From Gambelia wislizenii (taxonomy: Eukaryota > Chordata > Lepidosauria > Squamata > Crotaphytidae), in contig JAUMIR010000002.1 of assembly GCA_030847615.1 (NCBI GenBank), positions 117,188,309 to 117,252,308 of the forward strand: a DNA stretch of 64,000 bases, read 5' to 3'. This document shows, piece after piece, positions 36,481 to 47,676 of the stretch; within the stretch, counting starts at the first letter, position 1; each line of letters opens with the position of its first letter. Made by a program: the position numbers and the translations under genes. Under the pieces are notes generated by a model, which worked only from the letters and a program-made list of their open reading frames with translations, was not told where the DNA came from and did not search any database.

Positions 36481-36780
36481 TCAGGATGCGGGAGCCATGA
36501 CTGGTGGTCTGTCCACCCTAAGAGTGATGTGGGAACTTGCCAGGGAGGCTAGCATGGCCCCGCAAGCAGGGGTGGGGGGCTGCCAGGGCTGTAGCCTGGG
36601 AGGCATGATATTCTTGTACATTTTTATTATGTAAGCCCATTTAGGTTTTTTTTTTTTAATAACCATAAATATGACTTTGGTGTCATCATTTGAGTTATTT
36701 TAATTTTCATCTTAAATCCTGTCGAGCATCTGGCTGCCCTTAACTTTAGCAGGGGGGCCTGGCTTTGGGACCTGCTTCAG
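36480..36780 (+). repeat. Unclassified interspersed repeat, copy C, abutting the CISH promoter
   Basis: Repeats the copy B order: GTACATTTTTATTATGTAA, GGTGTCATCATTTGAG, then CCTTAACTTTAGCAG and TTCAGGATG. The next GC-rich stretch seems to begin another unit, so the CpG island may start in repeat-derived sequence. Confidence 0.55.
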
Positions 36781-37100
36781 GATGTGGGGCGGCGGTGGCA
36801 TGACTGGCGGCTTCTCTCCACCCTCGCCGAGCCACGCGGGAACTCCCCACCGAGGCTCCCCTTCGCTTCGCTCCGCTGCCTGCCTCGCCTCGCCACCACC
36901 GCCGCGGCCGCTGCTCCCGGCGCCTCCTCCCCTCTGGGTACGCCTGCCTGCCTCGCCTGCTTGCTTGCTCGCGGGCTCCAAGGCGCCTTGCCGCATCGGG
37001 CGTCATCCGCCTCTGATTGGCAGGGCTCCGAATCCCGGCCCCGCCTCCCTCCCCTCGGATTGGCCGGCGGGTGTTGGTCCAGCCCGGCTGTCCTGGAAAG

Positions 37101-37136
37101 TTCTTGGAAATCTATCAAAGGTATTTTTTCCTAGAA
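37101..37136. promoter_or_regulatory. Distal tandem STAT5-type sites (pair 1)
   Basis: TTCTTGGAA (37101-37109) and TTCCTAGAA (37128-37136) both match TTCNNNGAA, 27 bp apart start to start. A near-match TCCTGGAA precedes them at 37091. Paired STAT5 sites that bind cooperating dimers are documented in mammalian CISH promoters. Binding here is inferred from sequence only. Confidence 0.7.
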
Positions 37137-37478
37137 GCGAGCGCGGGAGGCGCGGCACGCGGCCGAAAACAGCCCCAGAACTTTCCAGCCGGAGCCTTGG
37201 GAGGAATACGGGCAGAGCTATTTTAGCACGCGCGCTCTCCCCCACCCCGCCTTGGTTTTTTTTGGGGGGGGGGTTCATTTCTTTGAGGGTTTTTGGCGTG
37301 TGGATACTGCAGGTTTTCTCTCTCTCTCTTTTTTTTATTTTGGACCCACTTCCCAAAGAGCAAACCTCGAGACCTGTTACTATTTATAATTTGCCTCTTT
37401 TTCTTTTTAACCTCTTCCCCCCCCCCGTCCCCGGCTCGTGTTTGTTCCTCTCGGAACTGTGATGTGCATACAATACAA

Positions 37479-37504
37479 TTCCAGGAATCCGCCACTTCCT
37501 GGAA
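37479..37504. promoter_or_regulatory. Proximal tandem STAT5-type sites (pair 2)
   Basis: TTCCAGGAA (37479-37487) and TTCCTGGAA (37496-37504) are two perfect TTCNNNGAA palindromes 17 bp apart start to start. They lie about 0.74 kb upstream of the CISH ATG and presumably closer to the transcription start. Spacing is within the range reported for cooperative STAT5 tetramers. Confidence 0.75.
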
Positions 37505-37824
37505 GAGATTAAAAGGGAGCAAACAAAAGATTACTACTGAGTGGCCGCCCTCCCGCCCGCCCGCCCCAGTCCTTCCCCAGGCAGCCTCCCAGGCGGGCGC
37601 ATGGAGGGCTCGGCTCCCAGAGAGAGACCTTCTGGATTGAGAGCGTCCTCTCTCTAAATCTATTTATTACTATTTCATTCCTGGATATCGTTTTGGGTTG
37701 GTTTGTGCTTTTTTTTAAACACACACACCACCACGCAAGTGATTTTTTAAACGCCGACGGGAAGGAGAAAGAGAGAGAAAGAGCTCTGGTCATTTAAAAG
37801 AAAAACACGGTTATTTTTCTTTTG

Positions 37825-37855
<31 letters not shown>
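37825..37855 (+). repeat. (ATT)n microsatellite in CISH 5' region
   Basis: About ten ATT units sit between the STAT sites and the start codon, in a block that is otherwise GC-rich. If transcribed they lie in the 5' UTR. Confidence 0.85.
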
Positions 37856-37856
<1 letters not shown>

Positions 37857-37883
37857 TGTCCCCTCTTTGAACCTCAGCAAGAC

Positions 37884-37893
37884 TTCCTTGGAA
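37884..37893. promoter_or_regulatory. TTC-N4-GAA site (STAT6-type spacing) in probable 5' UTR
   Basis: TTCCTTGGAA has a four-base spacer, the spacing preferred by STAT6 rather than STAT5. It lies about 345 bp upstream of the ATG. A single site of this length can occur by chance. Confidence 0.3.
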
Positions 37894-38236
37894 ACTCGCG
37901 AAGCCCGCGCCCGTTTTCCAGCCCCTCGCTCGCTGGCTGAGGGAGGACTGTCCGGATACCTCAAGTTGGGTGGGTTTTTCGTCGCCCGGGAGCGATTCCC
38001 AAGGTGCTTCGGAGAAGGTCGGTGGCGGGGGTCCATCCCGCCTTCTCTGGGCCCCCCTCCTCCTTTCTCTCTCCGTGACATTTCTCGACCGGTTGTGGTA
38101 CCTCCTCGGTTTGGGAACAAACGCCGCCGAAGAAGAGCCCTCGCCGGCGGGAAGGGAAGCGAGAGAAAGCGAGTCCTTTCCTCCGGCTCTGGGCTTCCCG
38201 GACGCCTTGATGCTCTTTCCTTGGTCCTGGAGTGAC

Positions 38237-38256
38237 ATGATTCTGTGTGTTCAAGG
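38237..38256 (+). CDS. CISH: CISH coding exon 1 (start codon to splice donor)
   Basis: ATG ATT CTG TGT GTT CAA GG encodes MILCVQ plus two bases of the next codon, followed by the donor GTAAGA. The short first coding exon ending in VQ/G is the CISH pattern. The start has G at -3. A second in-frame ATG lies nine codons upstream at 38210 (MLFPWSWSD) with T at -3, a weaker context. I chose 38237 because MxLCVQG is the conserved CISH start. The upstream part of this exon is 5' UTR within the CpG island. Confidence 0.93.
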
Positions 38257-41200
38257 GTAAGAGGACAGTCCTTCCTGGCTTTCTCTTTATATCTATTGAT
38301 AGACGGATATCAATAATCAATAATCAATCATAGATAGATATCTATCTATTGATAGATAGATATCAATCATCTTACTTACATATTTATACATCTACATATT
38401 CACAAACATATTCATAAGCTTATAATACATAACTCTCTCTCTCTGTTTTCCTTCTAGCTTCTTATCCTTCTAACATCCTTCTCCTTTATCTTCCTTTCTT
38501 TCAATCTCCTCACTCAGGGGTCTCCTTCCTTGGAGGTCTTTAAACAGAGTCTGGATGGATGGCCATCTGTCAGGGATGCTTTGATTGTGTATTTCCCGCA
38601 TGGCAGAGGGTTGGATTGGATGGCCCTCCTGGTCTCTTCCAACTCTACAATTCTATGATTCTATGATGATGATAATAATAATAATAATATTTATTTATAC
38701 CCCACCCCTCTGTTAAAAACAATCGGGGCAGCTTACAAAAATTAAAATACAAATACAGATTAAAATCCCTAAACACCACCCACCCTCCCCATAAAAAGAT
38801 ATTAAACTAATATAAATTAAAAACAACTAATCTAAATCACATTAAAAAAATAACAAATAGCCAGCAGACTAAAAAAGGCCAGGAGCTCCTGAGGACGGGA
38901 TCTAATTAGGAAAGGCCTGCCAAAAGAGATCCGTCTTTAGTGCTTTTTTAAAGCTGCTCAGGCTCGTCCTCTAACGGATCTCATCATGATTCTATGATTC
39001 CTTTTTTCTCTCCATACCATCACCTCTTTCTCACTAACACACACCCTCTCACATACTTTACCTCTTATTCTATCTTACACCCCCATCAAGTTAACCCTTC
39101 TTATCCTTTTCTTGACAACAAATGACATCCTTACAAATAACACCCTAACTTCTTAACTTAGCTTCAAGTAACTAAAATTGACTTCCCCAGTCCTACGACT
39201 GGTATGAATTGTTTAAGTATAAAAATTCCTTTCGACCTCTAGTAATCACACATACACATATATTATCAAATTCAATAACCAAGTTTCAGTTATACCAATC
39301 CTAATGATAGAAATCCTATAAGTGTCTCCTCACAGGTCAGCCTCATTGAGTTCAAGGGGGCTTTACTCCTTGGTGAAGGGGGTATGGGTGGATTGGAGCC
39401 TCAGAAAATGGCAGGGGGGGCAGAGATTGTGTGGAACAAGCTCTCAGCTCTTGCTTCTGCCAAATAAGCGGGTCCCCATTCCCACTGGTGTTTGTGGAGT
39501 GAATGAATGTTTGCGGAGGATCTGATACAAGTTTTCACTCAAAACAAAACAATAGGCAGAGATGCCTTTGGATATTTAACCTACCCCTTCCAGAAATAGT
39601 AAAAAGAGGTAAGTCAGCACACCCACAATGTAAAAAGAAAGAGAAATTTGCTTTTTCTATAAGGCAGGCTTGAGAAAAACTGACATAGCTTTATAATCCT
39701 ACAGAAAGGGAGAGGGGACATCCATAGGAAGAAAATTTCCCACATGTAGTAAAGGACTCTGTGAGCTGATACACATGGCTGTGAAGAGTATCACGTTTTT
39801 GACCTGCCTTCGGAGAGTAGAATTCCATTTAATGTTGAGAGAGAAAGTTGGTAAAACAGATTGCTAGCTTCTAAAATGAATAGCAGCATGGCCACTCAAA
39901 ATTGAGGGAGTGTGAGTGAGTGAGAAAAGAGAAAGGCTTGGGGATGCAGGTCACATAGGGTACATCAAGCAGACTTGCTGACTTTTCATGTGTTAAGGAT
40001 GCAGCTTTTAGGGTAGCACAAACTTAGCTGAGGATTCCCCCCCCCTCCCCTACACAGAGAGAGAGAGTGAGAGAGAGTTTGATTAGATGTGTCATACTGT
40101 TTTGTTCTGGTTATTATAATCCACATGGGTTTTGATGAGAACTCAGAAGCCTGTCTAATATGTGCAGTTCTTTCAGGTTAATACAGAACCTTTACAGCAA
40201 GTAAAAATGCTGATGGTTCCCTACAGTTAGTTATGAGCTTCTTGAACATTAAGAATTGTTCTAAAAGAGAATTACCATGTTTTTTTATATCCATTTTCAT
40301 AGAAGCAAGGCTTTTTCTTTTTGCCTTCTCCTTTGGGCTTTTGTTTCTTTGTAGTTGTTATTAGACATTACCATGATGTTTTGGTTTCTTAGTTTTCACT
40401 GGTGTTTTTATATGTCATGATTATCTTTGATGAAGGCTGCAATCCTGTGTGCCAGGGACACGCAAGCTGGTACCCCTCCCCTGATATTTTGGACTACAGC
40501 TTCCATAAGCGTCAATCAGCATGGTCAGTTGTCAAAGACTGTGAAAGTTGTAGTCTAAACTCTTAGGAGGGCACCAGATTGTCTACTGTTACTATACACA
40601 TGTATTTGAGAAGTGTCTTGCTATTGAGTGAACCTGTATAGCATGGTGCGGTATCTTTGCATTTTAACTGACGTGCCCGTAGTATATATCTGCTTCCTGT
40701 CTTGTTCCTGATGCTTCACAGTTCTCTTCCTGCAAGGCGTTACCTCTGGGTCTCCCTCATCTTTTAGAATTTTGCGTTGTTTAGAAGCCATGTTTGTTCT
40801 GCTACAAAGTAGGTTGAAAGACAGAGAAGTCCTAGTGTCATCCACTGAGTTGTTTAGCTGAACTTGAATCTCTGTAATCCAACACTATCAGCTGCAAAAA
40901 AACAAAACAAAAACTCTGGGGTGCACCTGCACTGTAGAATTAGATTGATTTCATACAACTTTAATTTTCACGGCCCCTGAAAGTTATAGGGCTTGAAGTC
41001 CAAAATATCTGGAGCGCCAAAGACTGCGAACCACTCCCTTGAACTACAGTTTCCAACATATCCTGAGAAGAGAGAGTTTGAGTATTAAATCAGTTTAATT
41101 CTTTAGTGTAGGCAGGTTCTGAAACCAAGTCCTTTTGCTGATACATCACACTTTGATGGATAAGCTTTGATACTTCTCTGTTCACAGTAAATTTACAATA

Positions 41201-44200
41201 TTATTTGTTGTTACTAGCATTGGGCAACTTGCCCTATGGCTATGATGCCTCCTTCTGCTTCTTTCCCCACCTCTGATAAAGTTAGGAAGTGACTTCTGTA
41301 TTTTACATGCCTAGTTTAAGATCTCTATCTTTTGTATCATGCTTGCACACCTACTCAAAAATGTTCCCCAGCTTACTACTCACCTGTGTCTCTTGTACTC
41401 CCAGTTGATGTTTTTGCTGACCTACACATGCTCTCATGCCTGGACCATTACTTCTTTCTTGCTGTCTTCCTATCATATCCTGGGCCCCCTCACTTGTGAT
41501 GAAAAGCAGAATACCTGTTTCCTCAAGGAGGTATGCAGAGCAAATCCTAAAAATGCAACAGGTAGGCCACTACTCCCCAACACGAAGGGCAGGCAAGAAT
41601 GCTTAAAAAGAAGAGGAGGAGGAAATGTGTTTTAAACCTACAAGCAATATCTGAGAAAGGATTATTGGACTTTTAAAATAGTTTTATCTCTTCCCACCCA
41701 GTCACCCCCACCAATTATTACAGCAAGCAGTGTCCTCCCTTCCAAACCTTTTGCCTTTTCTTTCATGCAGTCCCAGCAAGGGGAGACCTCTGGCTCAAAG
41801 GGTCCCTTGCCAAGTATTTATTCAATACAGAAAATAATGTGGGTTATAGTAACATATGCCCTCTTCTCCCTTTGGCATGGAGAAGATTGTGAGTAGTGAC
41901 TGCTAGGGCCAACCACAGTGACTTTTAATAGCTGTGATCTAGGAGTGGATGTGTAAAATTAGTTAATTGTCCCTGTGGTAATTTTTATGGTAAACATCGA
42001 TGAAGGAGAGTAGAAGTGGAAGTGACAACGGCAGGGTGCACAAAAATGGATCTATAGCTTCTTCACAGTGAACCCATATGGAAGTAAATATTTTTTGAGA
42101 AGAAATCCACAACCGTAAGCTTATTGATTCCTTTAGGACCAAATCCAGTGACTCCTAATTCTACTCCTCTTTAAGGTTTGGTTATTTAGAAGAAATTATG
42201 GGACACAATTTCCTTGGAACCTGTGGGGCAGGGGGTTTGTAATTCTTATTACTTCAGTTATTTATATGGAGCCATTCATATACATGGAACTTTACAGAGT
42301 TTCCTTAGAGCAAAACGTGCATGCACACATATATCACCCCAGTGGGTCCCTGCCCCAAGTAGCTTAAAATCTAAAATAGAGAAAAGAGAAGATAGAGAGT
42401 TGGATGGGAAAGACAATGTGTGTGATGGATTGATATTTGCAAACACATACATTTGATGTTATTGGGAATGAGGATTACAGAGTTAAGCCAAAGAGCAAAG
42501 TATTCAAATACCTCAACCACAAAATTTCCAAGTTAGGTCTTCATCACCATCCATGAGAGCTTGGATAGTTAGTTTTGGAGTTCAGCTCCCAGAATCATCC
42601 AGCCCATGTGGCCTCTGCCCATTATGGCTAGGGACTCTGGAAACTGTAGTCAAAATAGCCTTGCAATGCTTTTACCTCACCAATACCAGATATTTTTAAG
42701 AATACAGTCACACCACTCCAGTACTTCCAATTCAGTCTCCTCCCTCATCACAGAAAGGCCATTGAGGACAAATAAAGTTTAGACAGAATGCATCCCCCCT
42801 CCAGTAGGGATGCATCAAAATAAGGAAAAGGTTCATCCATGCATTACTTTTAACTGGGAATATTCCCAAAGGCCCAAGGAAAGAAAGGGCGACCTTTACA
42901 GAATAACATGAAGGCCAGTGTTTGACCTGAAGTGACAGAGCTTGGAACTGGAAATTTCCTTCCTACCTTGTTTAGTCATTTACTACTGTGTAAAGTACTG
43001 TTTATCAGGATTTGCCGGCTGGTATCACACCCACTTTGGAGAGCCAAGTGATTACACAAGATGCAAGGAAGCTCAGAAGTCAAATTAAGATACCATAGGT
43101 CTTTTTGCTGAATGGCTTCAGTTCAGAAAAGCTATTGAATGTTGCCCAGTTGAGATGCTAAGTATGGAGCTTGCTCTTGGTCCTTCATCGCACAAGAAGG
43201 GCATCCTTCCATGGTTATGGAGAGGAGGTGAGGGACAATATGAACCTCTCTGGTTTTGTAGTTTTCTAACAATATCTATTTAGCATGTAAGTCACGTTTG
43301 TTGCTATATCTCCGGCCAGTGAGCGTATCCCATATGCAATTTTTAAATTCTCATGCATTTCCCCTTTAGGAAGATGGAAAAGATTGCTGCTCAGAATGTA
43401 ATTGTAATTTTTTTTAAAAAAATTGAAGAATTCATAGGCTTTGTGGTTAATATTACTTTATGCATGCTTTTTCTTTACTCATTTGAAATCTTCAGTACTA
43501 AATTGGTAGTTTTCAAAAAAGTAGCCATGTTAGTCTCTTGCAAAGCAAAAGGAAGAAGGAAGAGTGAAGGGGGAAATGTGGGAGCACCTTTAAGACTAAC
43601 TGGTTTTTATTTTTGCATGAGCTTCTTGAATATAAACCCATTTCTTTGGATATAGTACCAAGTGTACTTTTAGTACTAAATTTTAGTACTAAATTGGGTT
43701 AAACTGAGAGATAGCAGAATGAGGTTGTGAGAAGTTGGGGGGGTAGCAAACTAGAGATGGGATGGATATCTCATCCTTTGCTTTCATCAGTGCATTATTG
43801 GCACTACATACAGTCAATGTCACTTTTAAAAAACCCAACTACACTCACATGAGAGGTTGTATAATTAAAAGAGAAAGGCACTGAGACATTTGCAGATGAT
43901 ACTCACATTTCAGCATGTGTGCCTACTCAATTCTGCAAGTTTAGAGCAGAGCTTGGAAATGTTACATTTTTGGACTACAACACTCAATCCCCTGCTCCTA
44001 GCCAGCTGGGCCAGTGGTCATTCCAGCTGGGTGATGCTGGAAGCTATTGTACCCCAAACATTACTTTCTGAAGCTCTGGTTGAAAGAAAAGTAATTGAGA
44101 GATGTGTAAACAAGTGTTCAGTAACTCAGGATCATCAGATGGGTACAGTCCAATGCCAGCTGGAAGTGTGGTATGGTGCATATAATTAGCAGGGGAGGAG

Positions 44201-47200
44201 GAGACAAGGCCAGGCCTACATGTGGCAAAACCAGATCCAAGTTCAGGCTGCAATGTAATCATGTCTTTAACAGTCAGTTCTGTTCTTTCAGTCTCCAGCT
44301 CTTTACGGAACTAGCGTTGTAGTTTTGTTGTTTTTCTTTTCTGATATAACCAGCAATGTCCAGCGTGTCTTGCTGTAGCAAAAACTTAGGATCAGCATAT
44401 TATGAAAACCATTTCTTTAAAATGTAATGGGTTGAGAGTTTCACATAAATACAATGTACAGTAGTGGATGCTTAAAAACGTACTATGTAGCAGTTCTTGG
44501 CCAGCAGGTTTGCTAGCTTTCAACTGAGACGAGTATTACAGTGCCCTTCCCTGTGGCTCCATTAAATTCAAAGTGAGTGTTAAAGCTTGAAAGTAGTTAC
44601 CTTGTTGAAGGGTACAGAGGACAGGCTTACCCTGTTGTTGGAGGCACCACAGGGCTACTGTTTTTCAAATGGTGCTGCCCTGCTGCAAATGATTGTTTGG
44701 AACCACCTTGAGTGAGAGAGAATTGCCACAGTTAGCTTCCGTTCCACCATGTCTTTGACATTCTGCTAAGTGCCAAAACCTCCTCCTTTACACTAGTGTG
44801 CTCACAGAGAAAGAAGAAATCTAGAGATTCTAGTATCTAGACATTTTTGAAGGGGAATTTCTTTGTATTAGAAAAAGGGTGGGTGGGTGGAATACTTGAA
44901 ATAGTGGTGTATTAGTTTAACAAATTACATTTGGTGTAATTATCTTAAAAATGTAAAGAAGTATTAACATCATTATGGGGATATCTCTAAGTATGCATCA
45001 GAAGATCTCAATCAAGATAGCTTGGGAATAAAAATGCCAAAATTGTACTGTGCATCTTATTATAAGGTAACGTGTACACACACACACACACACACACACG
45101 GAGGTAATGTTAAAAGTAGAGTAATGTACAGTATAGAAGGTTTTGGTTTGGGCTTGTTAATTGTTATTGTGGGTTTTTAAGAAACTGGATGCATTATTCA
45201 GGTATAGTAAGTGTTAAAAATAAACCAGGATGCATGTGCTTAAGTCATATTGGTTAATCCCAATTAGAGCAGACCCACTGACTCCATTGCTGAATGGTGA
45301 GTCAACACATGGGTAAATTCCCTTGTTGTGACAGCTCCATTGGCTGTCAGGCACAATTCAAACTGCTGGTTTTGACCTATAAAGCCCTATATGGCTTGGT
45401 TTCAGGTTATTTGAAGGAACATGTCTCCCTTATGAGCTCATTAAAGTTCTAAGCTCAAAGGGCTTCTCTTGATCATAGAACACTAACAGGCTCATATAGG
45501 GAGATAAATGGTCCTTAGTTAAACTGAGGTAAGGCAATCATTTCAGTGAAGTAAATGGATTTATATCTATATGTGAATCTACAACAAATACTGCTACATA
45601 GGCTACCTGCACCCTCCCCTGTGTGAAGTGAGGAAAGAATGTACAGTATACTGGTAAAGGAACTGAAATTCCATAGGTGCATAAAGAACATAACTTTCTG
45701 AAACTCTGGTTGAAAGAAGAGTAAATGAGTAATGTGGGAATGAGTGTTCAGTAACTCAGGATTATCTGATAGGCACAGTTCTGGAATGCCTAAATATCCT
45801 AAAGGAACCAGATCCCATCCAGTCTTGGAAGCTAAGCAGGGTCAGCCCTGGTTAGTACTTGGATGGGAGACCACCAAGTACCAGGTGCTGTAGGCTATAT
45901 TTTAGAGGAAGGAACTGGCAAAACTATCTCTGAGTATTCCTTGCCTAAAAAAAACTCTATGAAATTCATAGGGTTGTCATTAGTCTACAGGTGACTACAG
46001 GTGACATGTGCGCGCACACACAGAGTCCTGGAGCCAGTTGAAAGTGGGTAATGGGGCATGTAATTTGCAGGGGAGAAGAAGACAAGGGTGGGCCTAAACC
46101 AATTCTGAGTTCAGGCTGCACTGACATCTTTAATAGCTAATTCTTTCCAGCTTTTTATGAAAATGGTATAGTTGTTATTTTTCCATCTCAGTCCCTGTAG
46201 TTTGGAGTAATTTTTATTGAATGCCGCAGGACTCTTGCAAATAGAGTATCAGTTATCCCCTGTCTAGCACTGGACAGTGGATGTGTGCTTAACTTCACAA
46301 ACCCTTGTATACATACTCAAAGGCAAGTCTCACCGGTGCTTACTCGCAAGTAAGTGTATCTGTTGATTGCAGCTGAGGTGACTGATTTGATCTTCCTTTC
46401 ATCCTTCCCTTTGAGACATAACTTGCACAGAAATTTGCTTGTGCAACGCAGCATGTGGTAGCATAAAGGGTTAGTATAGTCAGTAGCAGTGTGATGATGC
46501 AACCTGGTGCCGAGCAGGGTAAAAATAACCCAAAACACTCTTCCTTTTCAGATCCCATCCTTTGCTGGCAGAGGAAAAGATCAGGAGACTGTCGCTTGGG
46601 GGCCTTGCTGTTAATGTGTCAGAGCAGGTCATGCAACCTCTGCCAGTCACACCCTTCCAAGAAGAGGCTGCTCCTCCTCCCTTTGTGGCACCCACGCTTG
46701 AGAGCAAGCCACCTCAGATGCGAGACCCAGAGGAGGATCTCCTGTGCATTGCCAAAACATTTTCATACCTGCGAGAATCTGGTAAGGGCTCACTGCAACA
46801 ATTCTTCCAACCAGAGCTTGGAGGAGTTGCCTTGGGGAGGATACAACTCCCAGAACTGCTTAGTTGGCATGGCCACCAACCCTGCTAGCAGGTGGGAAGG
46901 GAGGATTATGGGATATGTAGCCAATTCAACCTGCCCCCCAAAGAAACCTTTCCAAGCCTCTGCCTCTGGTCATTGAAACCAGGATCTACTGCATGGTGGA
47001 ATAAACATGAAACGATTACAGGCTCCCTGTTATAGAAATGTGACTGTAGGAGAGAAATGGCCTCCACACACATCTCCTAGGACGGTAAGAGAAGGAATGC
47101 ATCAGAGGGCAGAACAAGCCTCAGTAAACTCATCAGTGTTTTCACAAGTGTTCAGTGTTGTCAGGCAGACGGTAGCATGCTCTTTAAAAAACATGGTTTG

Positions 47201-47618
47201 TGGAGGCCATGGCTGCAGTCCTATACCCCGTTATGGCTGCAAGCAAACTCCACTGAACTTATGGAATGTGTGGGTTAGTGGCAAGAAGGTTTAGCTGTTT
47301 GGGAGGACTATATTCTCCCATACGATGCTGCATAGGCGTTGAGATCTTCAGGGAGGTCCTTCCATCAGTCCAGTCAGTCACAGGACTATCTGGTGAGAAT
47401 GTGGAAGAAAGCCTTCCCGGTGGCTTCTTCCTGGCTTTGGAACTCACTTCCTCAGAGGGCTGGTTTGATTCCCTGCCTGGTTTCCTTCCATTGGCAGGTG
47501 AAGACTTGTTTATCCTGAGAAGCTTTTGGGAACTGGCTTTTTAAAGGGCTTTTAATAGTTCGCTGTGCTGTTTCTTCTCCCCTTTTTAGTGGATGCGCTT
47601 TGAAATGGTTCTTAATTC

Positions 47619-47676
<58 letters not shown>

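Larger units (their letters stand above)
36780..38256 (+). promoter_or_regulatory. CISH: CpG-rich promoter region and 5' UTR of CISH
   Basis: A GC- and CpG-rich block starts abruptly after AT-rich repeat sequence and ends at the first CISH donor. It contains two tandem pairs of TTCNNNGAA STAT elements. The transcription start is not determinable here; TATTTATAA at 37381-37389 is the only TATA-like string I noted near them. The proximal half carries an (ATT)n run at 37825-37855 and is probably 5' UTR. A divergent promoter for a minus-strand neighbour (in human, MAPKAPK3 lies head to head with CISH) is possible, but no such exon was recognised. Confidence 0.7.

Noticed and set aside
45786..45898. 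5S rRNA gene
   Set aside because: Only the 3' part resembles 5S; it continues into a SINE tail and has target duplications, so it is a retroposon.
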